From NCBI GenBank assembly GCA_016764835.1, contig JAESRD010000243.1, forward strand, positions 1-5,133: a stretch of DNA of 5,133 nt. Reading direction: 5' to 3'. Shown here piece by piece: positions 1 to 5,133 of the stretch; positions within the stretch are counted from its first letter, which is position 1, and each line of letters starts with the position of its first letter. Below the pieces are notes generated by a model. The model was not told where the DNA came from. It saw nothing but the letters and a program-made list of their open reading frames with translations, and did no database searches. A program made the translations under genes and the position numbers. Source of the stretch: Paracoccaceae bacterium. Its GTDB lineage: Bacteria > Pseudomonadota > Alphaproteobacteria > Rhodobacterales > Rhodobacteraceae.

Positions 1-83
1 AAAAGCGCCGTCTTGTCTTTCAAATCCAAAGCATCAACATCCGCACCTTGTTGCAACAAGGTGGATACTTGGTCCAGATTGGC
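1..83 (-). CDS. Ankyrin-repeat protein fragment (partial, both ends missing)
   Basis: Read on the minus strand from 83 down to the window edge, this frame encodes 27 residues. They include LLQQGADVDALDLKDKTAL, which fits the ankyrin consensus LLxxGADVNAxDxxGxTAL; the preceding ANLDQVST fits the end of the first helix and the loop before it. Ankyrin repeats mediate protein-protein binding; the partner and the parent gene cannot be told from one repeat. A TGA stop at 84-86 sits directly upstream in this frame and no start codon is visible, so the fragment cannot be a complete gene. It lies inside the apparent 3' end of ftsX but in a different frame. Its GC content is about 47% by my count, and its codons (TTG, GAT, CAA, GTT) look less GC-biased than those of the neighbours, suggesting a different origin. 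The motif is seen directly; the family call is by consensus; the foreign origin is inferred. Confidence 0.6.
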
Positions 84-442
84 TCAAGTAAAGCGCGCTG
101 TTCGTCCTTGGTAAGCGGACGGGCGACGCTGATGCCGGGCGTGGTTTCCAACACGATCACGGCCTGCGCCACTTGCGCATCCATTTGGTCAGCCGGAGCC
201 GATATGCGCAATGTTGATGTGCGCGCCAGCTCGGCCGCCCAGCGCTCTGCCAACCGTCCCGTGGCCATAGACAATGCCAGTGCGAACACCGCCAAAAACG
301 CCATGGCGCCAGCGGTAAATATCGTCAGCCTTGCGGTAAAGCCAGTCGGCGGCACAACCCGGTCGGCCTGTTTATCGCCGGCCAGCAGCGCAAACACCCG
401 ACCAATAGAGATCTTCGGATTTTCAATCGTCAGCTTGCTCAT
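20..442 (-). CDS. ftsX: Cell division protein FtsX, truncated: N-terminal ~120 residues plus a 20-residue non-native tail
   Basis: FtsX is the membrane subunit of the FtsEX complex, which uses ATP hydrolysis by FtsE to switch on periplasmic peptidoglycan hydrolases at the division site. The frame from ATG at 442 gives 140 residues; family members are usually about 290-300. Residues 1-35 are cytoplasmic and contain the motif ADRVVPPTGFTARLT (26-40). A first membrane helix spans about 36-59. The start of the periplasmic loop (60-120) contains ISAPADQ and LETTPG. After LTKDEQRALLE (110-120) the similarity to FtsX ends, and residues 122-140 (WTKYPPCCNKVR and on) resemble no FtsX. The same bases in another frame encode an ankyrin repeat. 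Helices 2-4 and most of the periplasmic loop are therefore absent. The ATG lies one base after the ftsE stop (TAAGATG), so the two genes are co-transcribed and probably translationally coupled. A GTG at 481 in the same frame would overlap ftsE and is less likely. As it stands the product should not work as FtsX. Confidence 0.8.
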   Translation of the reverse strand: MSKLTIENPKISIGRVFALLAGDKQADRVVPPTGFTARLTIFTAGAMAFLAVFALALSMATGRLAERWAAELARTSTLRISAPADQMDAQVAQAVIVLETTPGISVARPLTKDEQRALLEPIWTKYPPCCNKVRMLMLWI

Positions 443-443
443 C

Positions 444-1118
444 TTACAAATCCGCCCCTGCGACCTGAAGTTCACCGCCACTCAGCCGCAACACCCGCGC
501 CTGCACCAGCCCTTTGGCAGAGCGGATCAGGTCAAGATCATGCGTGGCAATCAGCACGGCTTTGCCCATCCGGTTCAACTCGACCAGCAATTGTAGCAGT
601 CTTTGCGACATTTCCCAGTCGACATTGCCGGTCGGCTCATCGGCTATAATAACATCCGGCGAGGTGATCACCGCGCGCGCCAGTGCGGCTCTTTGCCGCT
701 CGCCCCCCGAAAGCTGCGGCGGTAACTGGCCCGATTGCGCGCTCAGCCCGACCCAAGCTAATAATTCGTCAAGATTTCCGGCCACCTCATCTGCCCGGTC
801 GGCGACAGCCAACGGTAGGCCAATATTTTCGGCAACCGACAGGTGATCAAGGAATTGACAATCTTGGTGGACCACGCCAATCCGCCGCCGCGCCAGCGCC
901 AGTGCATCACGGCTAAGGCTTTGACTCTCAACACCAAAAATATCTACGCGGCCCGATGTGGCTATAAGCTCGCCATAGCAAAGCTTGAGCAAAGTGGTCT
1001 TGCCAGCGCCCGAAGGCCCGGTCAAAAAATGAAACGAACCAGGGGTGAGACGCAGTGAAAGCCCGGCAAAAAGGTTGGAGCCCCCATAGTTATATCCCGC
1101 ATCGCGCAACTCTATCAC
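444..1118 (-). CDS. ftsE: Cell division ATP-binding protein FtsE
   Basis: This is the cytoplasmic ATPase of the FtsEX complex, an ABC-type system that regulates peptidoglycan cleavage during division rather than moving a solute. The 224-residue length is normal for FtsE. All ABC ATPase motifs are present: Walker A GPSGAGKT (34-41), Q-loop Gln85 in VVHQD, signature LSGGE (136-140), Walker B VIIADE (156-161), D-loop NVD (165-167) and switch His193 in ATHD. The phrases YNYGG near the N-terminus and ADEPTGNVDW are typical of FtsE. The start is GTG at 1118, supported by an AAGGGGA Shine-Dalgarno seven bases upstream. ftsX begins one base after the TAA stop. The gene is divergent from the zinc-ribbon gene, so its promoter must lie in 1119-1279. 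It appears intact, although its partner ftsX is truncated here. LolD-like lipoprotein exporters are the nearest alternative, but the adjacent FtsX N-terminus decides the call. Confidence 0.95.
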   Translation of the reverse strand: MIELRDAGYNYGGSNLFAGLSLRLTPGSFHFLTGPSGAGKTTLLKLCYGELIATSGRVDIFGVESQSLSRDALALARRRIGVVHQDCQFLDHLSVAENIGLPLAVADRADEVAGNLDELLAWVGLSAQSGQLPPQLSGGERQRAALARAVITSPDVIIADEPTGNVDWEMSQRLLQLLVELNRMGKAVLIATHDLDLIRSAKGLVQARVLRLSGGELQVAGADL

Positions 1119-1124
1119 AGTTTT

Positions 1125-1131
1125 TCCCCTT
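1125..1131 (-). promoter_or_regulatory. Ribosome binding site of ftsE
   Basis: On the minus strand this reads AAGGGGA and ends six bases before the GTG at 1118 (the AAGGGG core is seven bases away). This strong Shine-Dalgarno at good spacing supports the non-ATG start chosen for ftsE. Confidence 0.6.
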
Positions 1132-1146
1132 TAATATTGCCCCCTT

Positions 1147-1163
1147 CTGCCGAAAAACGGCAG
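1147..1163. promoter_or_regulatory. Perfect inverted repeat CTGCCG-AAAAA-CGGCAG
   Basis: Two 6-base arms pair perfectly around a 5-base A-rich centre. The repeat lies 29 bases upstream of the ftsE GTG, just upstream of its Shine-Dalgarno. It could be a protein-binding operator, or a small hairpin in the ftsE leader if transcription starts upstream of it. It is not an obvious terminator for ftsE because no U-tract follows. The symmetry is seen; the function is not known. Confidence 0.35.
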
Positions 1164-1267
1164 CAGGATCAATCTCAGCACGTATTGCTTGCGCAATTCC
1201 TTGGACAACCGGTGACGAATAGCTAATGGTTACAACTGAATTGAGACCAGATGCTGGTGTGGCTCCC

Positions 1268-1272
1268 GAAGG
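1268..1272 (+). promoter_or_regulatory. Ribosome binding site deciding the start of the zinc-ribbon gene
   Basis: GAAGG lies seven bases before the ATG at 1280. It decides between that ATG and an in-frame ATG at 1226, which would add 18 residues without family similarity and has no comparable site. The 1280 start also gives MRLICPNC, the usual beginning of this family. Confidence 0.6.
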
Positions 1273-1279
1273 TTTGTTG

Positions 1280-2191
1280 ATGCGGCTTATTTGCCCAAAT
1301 TGTGATGCGCAATATGAATTGCCGGATGATGTCATCCCTGATGAGGGACGTGACGTCCAATGTTCGGGCTGCGGGCATACTTGGTTTGAAGCCTCTGGCG
1401 ACCCGGTGGAAATGATCGCCCCGCCTCCGCCGAACGAAGATGCGCCGCAAGACGCGGCCCAAGCGCCAGCGACAGCCCGCCGCGAATTGCCCGCTGATGT
1501 CACCAAAATCTTACGTGAAGAAGCCGCGCATGAAGCCGCAGCGCGGGCGGCAAACGACAGTAATAGCGTTGAAAGCCAAAGCGGTACTGCCAGTGCGGCA
1601 CCTCATAGCGCCGCAGATCACCCCGCCGAGCAGCCTTCAGACAGCAACACGCAAACTAGCGATGCCGCGCAGGATACTGATCATAGCGCCGAGGCTCAGC
1701 GGACCGAAGAATCGCGCCGCAGAATGGCACGGATGCGCGGTGAAACCGCCCCGGCCATAGGGGCCGCCGCCGCTGCCGTAACACGCGGCGAAATGTTGCC
1801 AGATATTGACGAGATAAATTCTTCGCTGCGTGACGAGGCCGATGCGGTAACAGCCCAGCTGGCCGAAGAAGACACATTTGCCAATGAGCAAGAATTGGCC
1901 GCCCTCAAGCGGCGGCGCGGCTTCCGCTGGGGCATTAGTCTGGTTTTGTTTATTCTGGCAGCCTTGGTGCTGGCGTATATCTACCATGATAAGATCAGCA
2001 AAATACTACCACAGGCCGAAGCACCATTGGCCAGCTACCACGAAACGGTTGATCAGGGTCGGCTCTGGCTGGACCTAAAGATGCAGAGCACAGCGGCTTG
2101 GCTTGACGGTATTTCTGACCCGCAGGCCGCGCCCGCTTCCGCACCCACAGTTGAACCAACACCAGAGACAGAATCTGCCGCCGAAGAATAG
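1280..2191 (+). CDS. Single-pass membrane protein with N-terminal CXXC zinc ribbon (MJ0042/zinc_ribbon_4 type)
   Basis: The function is unknown. From the ATG at 1280 the product has 303 residues. Residues 1-36 form a compact zinc ribbon with paired cysteines C5-x2-C8 and C28-x2-C31, followed by GHTWF; this matches the MJ0042-type finger seen at the N-terminus of many alphaproteobacterial proteins. Residues 37 to about 205 are rich in Ala, Asp, Glu, Ser and Pro and look disordered. A basic patch KRRRGFRW (about 210-217) precedes one membrane helix (about 217-235, ISLVLFILAALVLAYIY). Some 68 residues follow, with an RLWLDLK segment and an acidic Pro/Ala tail. The basic residues before the helix suggest a cytoplasmic zinc ribbon and a periplasmic C-terminus. 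It is divergent from ftsE and convergent with the DUF4175 gene. From memory, this gene often sits beside ftsE in Rhodobacteraceae, which hints at an envelope or division role but proves none. No DNA-binding or enzymatic domain is visible apart from the ribbon. Confidence 0.85.
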   Translation: MRLICPNCDAQYELPDDVIPDEGRDVQCSGCGHTWFEASGDPVEMIAPPPPNEDAPQDAAQAPATARRELPADVTKILREEAAHEAAARAANDSNSVESQSGTASAAPHSAADHPAEQPSDSNTQTSDAAQDTDHSAEAQRTEESRRRMARMRGETAPAIGAAAAAVTRGEMLPDIDEINSSLRDEADAVTAQLAEEDTFANEQELAALKRRRGFRWGISLVLFILAALVLAYIYHDKISKILPQAEAPLASYHETVDQGRLWLDLKMQSTAAWLDGISDPQAAPASAPTVEPTPETESAAEE

Positions 2192-2194
2192 GCT

Positions 2195-2221
2195 GGCAAA
2201 CCGGCTAAACCCGCCTTTGCC
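2195..2221. terminator. Stem-loop just after the zinc-ribbon gene, possible terminator
   Basis: Starting four bases after the TAG stop, GGCAAA-cc-GGC pairs with GCCTTTGCC across a 7-base loop, giving a 9-bp stem with a 2-base bulge. The position fits a transcription end for the plus-strand gene. No run of T follows, so it is not a canonical intrinsic terminator. It could act with Rho, protect the 3' end, or be coincidental. Confidence 0.3.
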
Positions 2222-2292
2222 TTGGGCTGTCAAACTGATGTGGTCCGTTTTCCTCAGGCAAACAGAATTGCGGCTGCACACAAATAGACGTC

Positions 2293-2305
2293 GCCTTGCG
2301 AAGGC
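2293..2305. other. Small hairpin GCCTT-GCG-AAGGC in the convergent intergenic region
   Basis: A perfect 5-bp stem with a 3-base loop lies roughly midway between the two convergent stops. The rest of 2192-2391 holds nothing I can identify: no credible gene on either strand and no T-tract typical of an intrinsic terminator. The hairpin may help to end transcription from either side, but it is short enough to occur by chance. Confidence 0.2.
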
Positions 2306-2391
2306 CATCAAACCTACCGCATGAAAACCCAAACAAGCAGCCCGGCCTCACGCCAAAAACGCCGCTCTAACCTGCGCGGGTCGCACGGCCA

Positions 2392-5061
2392 CTAGAACCG
2401 GTCCAACAGCCGCCCCAAATAGTCTAGCTCTGGCTTTGGCCGCTCTTGCTCTGCCGAGCGGCGGCGGATCTCGTCCATCAGCTCTTCGGCGCGGCGCGCC
2501 ATTGCCGGACCATTGAGCATATTTTCATCCGTGCCAAACTGCCCGGTATCGCCGAGCTGACGCCCGAGCGGATCGCGCCTGCGCGGCTCAACCCTGCCTG
2601 TGCGCTCGCCGCCCGCCTGCTGGCCCTGTCCGGGCTGCTGGTCGGCTTGGTTCTCGGCCAAAGCCTCGGCCAAGTTGCGCAAGCCGTCGCGCAACGCATT
2701 CATCGCTTGGGCTTGGCGGTCTATGGCTTCGGCGAGGTTGCCATTGCCAAGCGCCTCTTCGGCCTGGTCCATCGCGGCTTCGGCCTGCTCCAGCGCTTGG
2801 CGCGCGGCTTCGGCCTCTTCGCCGGTCAGCGCGGGCAGTTCGCGGCGCTGACGGCTCAGCTCATCGCGCAACGCTTGCTGCCGCTCGGCCAGTGTTTGCG
2901 CCGCTGTGTCGCCCTGCCCTTCTGTGCTTTGCTGGCCTTCACCACCGCCGTCAAGATCACTCTGCCTGCCGTTTTGCGGGTTGTCACCGGGGCTTTGCCC
3001 CTGCCCTTGGTTGCCTTGTTGGCCGGGCTGACCGCTCCCGCCGGGCTGTTGCTGGCCTTGGTCTTGGCCACCATCTTGGCCACGCTCGCCGTTAAACTCT
3101 TCTTGCAGATCGCGGAACGCCTCGTCTGACAGCTCTTGCTGGTCGCGCAGCGTTTCCGACAGGTCTTGCATCGACTGTTGGCCGGGGCTGTCGCCACCGG
3201 GGCCGCTATTTTGCGTAACTTGCAGGTTTTCCATCAGCTGGTTGAGCTGTTCCATCAGCTCTTGCGCCTCGGCCATTCGGCCCTCTTCCATCAGCTCCTG
3301 TATCCGGTCCATCAGCGCTTGGATCTCATCTTGAGTGATGTTCATCATCTCTTGCTCGGCCGTGTCAGGCTGGTCAGCTTGGTTCTCATCCCCTGGTGCT
3401 GCGTTTTGCGCCAACATATCAAGATAGTCATCGGTGGCGGCGCGCAGCTCGTCCATCAGCGCAGCAATCTCTTCGTTGCTGGCGCCGTTGCGCATAGCCT
3501 CGGCCAGCCGCTCTTGCGCGCGGGCAATGCGCGCACGGGCATCGGCCAGCGTGCCGTCTTCAAGCTGCACGGCGAGGTCCCAGAGCGCCAGCGCGATCTC
3601 ATCTTGGTCGTTGCTCGTCAGCCCATCGTCTATCTTGGCCGCCAGTTGGCGGATGGTGAAACGCAGCCGCAGATAGGTTATTTCATTGGGGAACAGCCCC
3701 TCGGGCGCATAGGATATGGCCCGCAAGATGCCAAGCACACGCGGCGCATTGGCCTGCGCCCAAAGCAGATCACGCCGTTGCTCGACAACCGCCCGCGCTA
3801 TCGGCTGAAAGAACCGCCGCCCCGGCAAGATCATCTCCACCGCCACAGACTGCCCGGTTTGGCCAGCCGCATCACTGACCTCAAGCACCAGCGTTACTGG
3901 CAGGTTGGCAAATGCGTGTTGGCTGAAATCATCAATCAGCTTTTCGTCAAAATCATCGCGACTACCGGAGAAAGGCATTGGCAAATCGACCACCAAATCT
4001 TCACGCAGATCAGGCGTAGCGGCGAGGCCAAAGCGCTGGTCGATCTGGCTGATATCAAGCGAAAATATCGCCCGGCCGCGGACCACACCATAATCATCAT
4101 GCGCCGCGAAGGGCAGCGCCATTTCCCCTGATGCCCGCACGTCAAGCGGGCCAGCCTGCTCAACCTCGGGCGCTTGATCAAGCGCAAGGCGCACCGTCCA
4201 TGCGGTGCCGCCCGGCCCGACAATCTCTAGAGTGCCGTCTTGGACAATATCAAATTCCTGCACCAAGGCCGCTTGCTCCTCGGTGGTGCCTGCGGGCTGG
4301 CCTGAAACCGTCTCAACCACACTCAGCGCGCCGGTCTCGCCGTATAGCCGCACGGTCAGGTGGCTGCCTTGGGGCACACGCAGCGCGCCTGCGGGTAGAT
4401 CAGCGAGGTAAAGCGGCGGCTTGCCGGTATAGGCGGGCGGCTCGATCCAGCCTTCCCAAACCGGGCCAGCGACTTGGGCCGCAGCGCCTGCACTGGGGGC
4501 TGTGCCGCCGGCGCCAAACAGGCCACCAAAGAACAGAGCCACGGCAAAGAACAGGAATGCTATATAACGCAGCCCGTAGCGGTCTTGGCGGGCCAATTGC
4601 AGATTGGGCGCTGGGGCTTTTGCCGCCCGGCTGGCTGTTTCCATCCGCCGTTGGTGGGCCTTCCACACGGCCTCAGATGCAGCATCGCCCGTGCCTATTG
4701 CCTGTTGGTCGCGCAAAGCGGCGATCGGGCGGCCCGGCATCTGTTGGTCAAGCCGCGCAAGCGCTGCCGCCCGGCTGGGCCAGCGCAGCCGCATAGCGCC
4801 CCAGATAAGCGTGGCGACCAGCGCCAAAACCGCAGCCCCGGCCAAACCCCAGAGCAATACAGGGGCAAGTTCTAACAAATGCCACCCAGCAAGAAACGGC
4901 ACCAGAACCAAGATCAGCACGGTCCAAAACGGCCAAAATGCCCGCACCAAGGCCTCGGCCACCATGCCCGCTCGGGTCAGCGCCAAGGGGCGGCGCAGAT
5001 GCGGCAGCAGGTCGGAACGTGTCGGGCGGTTGCTCAGCGTTTGGTCCTCCGGCGCGGCCAT
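2392..5061 (-). CDS. TIGR02302/DUF4175 family membrane protein
   Basis: The function of this alphaproteobacterial family is unknown. The product has 889 residues, within the family's usual size. Two membrane helices lie at about 43-60 and 65-88, a basic cytoplasmic loop at 89-164 and a third helix at 165-184. The remaining ~700 residues are probably periplasmic by the positive-inside rule. They contain WIEPPAYTGKPPLYL (205-219), a family hallmark at the start of a beta-rich region up to about 412; HDDYGV (321-326); an alpha-helical region from about 415 to 550; Met/Leu/Glu helical repeats with LMDRIQELMEEGRMAEAQ (583-600); a Gln/Gly-rich linker (661-719); further Ala/Glu/Gln helices (720-805); the motif RDPLGR (829-834); and a C-terminus ending LDYLGRLLDRF. 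The ATG at 5061 lies 12 bases after the lysA stop in the same frame, so the two are probably one operon. An AAGGA lies only one base before the ATG, unusually close, but no better start exists before the conserved N-terminus. Long open frames on the opposite strand are shadows. Confidence 0.9.
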   Translation of the reverse strand: MAAPEDQTLSNRPTRSDLLPHLRRPLALTRAGMVAEALVRAFWPFWTVLILVLVPFLAGWHLLELAPVLLWGLAGAAVLALVATLIWGAMRLRWPSRAAALARLDQQMPGRPIAALRDQQAIGTGDAASEAVWKAHQRRMETASRAAKAPAPNLQLARQDRYGLRYIAFLFFAVALFFGGLFGAGGTAPSAGAAAQVAGPVWEGWIEPPAYTGKPPLYLADLPAGALRVPQGSHLTVRLYGETGALSVVETVSGQPAGTTEEQAALVQEFDIVQDGTLEIVGPGGTAWTVRLALDQAPEVEQAGPLDVRASGEMALPFAAHDDYGVVRGRAIFSLDISQIDQRFGLAATPDLREDLVVDLPMPFSGSRDDFDEKLIDDFSQHAFANLPVTLVLEVSDAAGQTGQSVAVEMILPGRRFFQPIARAVVEQRRDLLWAQANAPRVLGILRAISYAPEGLFPNEITYLRLRFTIRQLAAKIDDGLTSNDQDEIALALWDLAVQLEDGTLADARARIARAQERLAEAMRNGASNEEIAALMDELRAATDDYLDMLAQNAAPGDENQADQPDTAEQEMMNITQDEIQALMDRIQELMEEGRMAEAQELMEQLNQLMENLQVTQNSGPGGDSPGQQSMQDLSETLRDQQELSDEAFRDLQEEFNGERGQDGGQDQGQQQPGGSGQPGQQGNQGQGQSPGDNPQNGRQSDLDGGGEGQQSTEGQGDTAAQTLAERQQALRDELSRQRRELPALTGEEAEAARQALEQAEAAMDQAEEALGNGNLAEAIDRQAQAMNALRDGLRNLAEALAENQADQQPGQGQQAGGERTGRVEPRRRDPLGRQLGDTGQFGTDENMLNGPAMARRAEELMDEIRRRSAEQERPKPELDYLGRLLDRF
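2905..3081 (-). repeat. Gln/Gly-rich low-complexity tract inside the DUF4175 gene
   Basis: Residues 661-719 consist mostly of Gln, Gly, Asp, Asn, Ser and Pro, with repeated GQ, QQ and PG units (for example GQQGNQGQGQSPG). It looks like a flexible linker between two helical blocks. Related members often carry such a tract with variable length, so this part is likely to vary between strains. Its DNA is imperfectly repetitive (recurring CTTGG and TTGCC on the plus strand), which favours slippage and poor alignment. Confidence 0.75.
3220..3336 (-). repeat. Met/Leu/Glu-rich helical repeat inside the DUF4175 gene
   Basis: Residues 576-614 contain repeated units of the type LMxxIQELMEEG and LMEQLNQLMENL, with Leu/Met spaced three to four residues apart as in amphipathic helices or a coiled coil. 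On the plus strand this appears as recurrent CATCAGCT. The repeat is a protein-level feature of the family rather than a mobile or regulatory DNA repeat. Confidence 0.6.
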
Positions 5062-5062
5062 G

Positions 5063-5067
5063 TCCTT
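5063..5067 (-). promoter_or_regulatory. Probable but oddly close ribosome binding site of the DUF4175 gene
   Basis: AAGGA on the minus strand ends one base before the ATG at 5061; 5-9 bases is usual. Translation may instead depend on ribosomes finishing lysA 12 bases upstream. No separate promoter is visible in the 12-base gap. Confidence 0.35.
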
Positions 5068-5073
5068 AGCCGA

Positions 5074-5133
5074 TCATAGCCATTCAGGTATCGTATCGCG
5101 TGAAATCATTTCTTCATAGGTCGGCCTTGCGCG
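5074..5133 (-). CDS. lysA: Diaminopimelate decarboxylase, C-terminal 19 residues (partial)
   Basis: LysA is the pyridoxal-phosphate enzyme that decarboxylates meso-diaminopimelate to L-lysine, the last step of lysine synthesis, in the cytoplasm. Only the 3' end is in the window. The minus strand reads RARPTYEEMISRDTIPEWL and then a TGA stop. The pattern RP(T/S)Y(E/D)E...RDTIPxWL is the usual C-terminus of LysA in Rhodobacteraceae, as I recall it. The catalytic part lies beyond the right edge. The DUF4175 gene starts 12 bases downstream in the same frame, a pairing I know from related genomes and which supports the call despite the short fragment. Confidence 0.75.
   Translation of the reverse strand, partial: RARPTYEEMISRDTIPEWL

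Larger units (their letters stand above)
1119..1279. promoter_or_regulatory. Divergent intergenic region between ftsE and the zinc-ribbon gene
   Basis: These 161 bases separate two genes that point away from each other, so both promoters are expected here. On the plus strand TTGGAC at 1201-1206 is a possible -35 box, with an AT-rich stretch around 1222-1231 as a weak -10 candidate. On the minus strand TTGTCC (1206 down to 1201) and the AT-rich block at 1131-1138 are weak candidates for ftsE. None is close enough to consensus to fix a transcription start. The region also holds a short perfect inverted repeat, listed separately. That promoters lie here follows from gene orientation; the exact boxes are guesses. 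Confidence 0.4.

Noticed and set aside
48..596. 182-residue plus-strand open frame across ftsX and the end of ftsE
   Set aside because: It is the antisense shadow of two genes with clear protein identity.
1226..1279. Upstream in-frame ATG giving an 18-residue longer zinc-ribbon protein
   Set aside because: The extension lacks family similarity and a good ribosome binding site, while the ATG at 1280 has GAAGG at seven bases and starts directly with the zinc ribbon.
2103..2324. Plus-strand frame overlapping the zinc-ribbon 3' end and running into the intergenic region, as evidence of a frameshifted C-terminus
   Set aside because: Its translation is Pro/Gln/Arg/Asn-rich without similarity to known tails, whereas the annotated frame ends in the acidic Pro/Ala tail usual for such proteins.
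2362..2391. Possible terminator of the DUF4175 gene formed by TGCG...CGCA
   Set aside because: Only four base pairs form and no T-tract follows on the minus strand, so it cannot be told from chance in GC-rich DNA.
2446..3129. 227-residue plus-strand open frame with hydrophobic Leu/Ala-rich stretches resembling membrane helices
   Set aside because: The hydrophobic look comes from reading the complement of Gln/Glu/Ala-rich codons of the DUF4175 repeats; there is no convincing ribosome binding site or family match.
3136..4131. 331-residue open frame on the plus strand inside the DUF4175 gene
   Set aside because: It lies antisense to a well-supported gene. Its translation is rich in Arg, His, Leu and Gln without any recognisable domain, as expected for the mirror of GC-biased codons.
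4131..4796. 221-residue plus-strand open frame
   Set aside because: It is antisense to the N-terminal half of the DUF4175 gene, with an Arg/Pro/Ala-rich composition and no motif.

Overview
This window looks like a chromosomal segment of an alphaproteobacterium, most likely a marine member of the Rhodobacteraceae (Roseobacter group). The reasons are the GC-rich coding style and a set of neighbours I recall as typical of that family: lysA, a TIGR02302/DUF4175 membrane protein, a small CXXC zinc-ribbon membrane protein, and ftsE-ftsX. The family assignment rests on remembered protein similarity and gene order, not on a search.

Layout from right to left. The right edge holds the last 19 codons of lysA (diaminopimelate decarboxylase) on the minus strand. 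Twelve bases after its stop, and in the same reading frame, begins the 889-residue DUF4175 protein, which fills more than half of the window (2392-5061, minus). It has three predicted N-terminal membrane helices, a long probably periplasmic part, helical repeats and a Gln/Gly-rich low-complexity tract. A 200-base convergent intergenic stretch (2192-2391) with two small hairpins separates it from a plus-strand gene (1280-2191). That gene encodes a protein with an N-terminal CXXC...CXXC zinc ribbon, a long disordered middle and one transmembrane helix. It is divergent from ftsE across a 161-base intergenic region that must carry the promoters of both. ftsE (444-1118, GTG start) and ftsX (from 442) follow on the minus strand, separated by one base.

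The most unusual thing is at the left edge. The ftsX reading frame matches FtsX for only about 120 residues (first transmembrane helix and start of the periplasmic loop). It then runs into sequence that, read in another frame of the same strand, is a clear ankyrin-repeat fragment. The break lies near positions 78-86. FtsX therefore lacks its other transmembrane helices in this sequence. This is either a real rearrangement breakpoint or an assembly chimera, and one window cannot distinguish them.

Functionally the window is about the cell envelope and division. LysA makes lysine from meso-diaminopimelate (also a peptidoglycan precursor), and FtsEX is an ABC-type complex that controls periplasmic peptidoglycan hydrolysis at division. 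The zinc-ribbon and DUF4175 proteins are membrane proteins of unknown function that recur beside them. I found no mobile element, CRISPR array, tRNA or rRNA, and no evidence of an entirely new system beyond the breakpoint and the uncharacterised neighbours.
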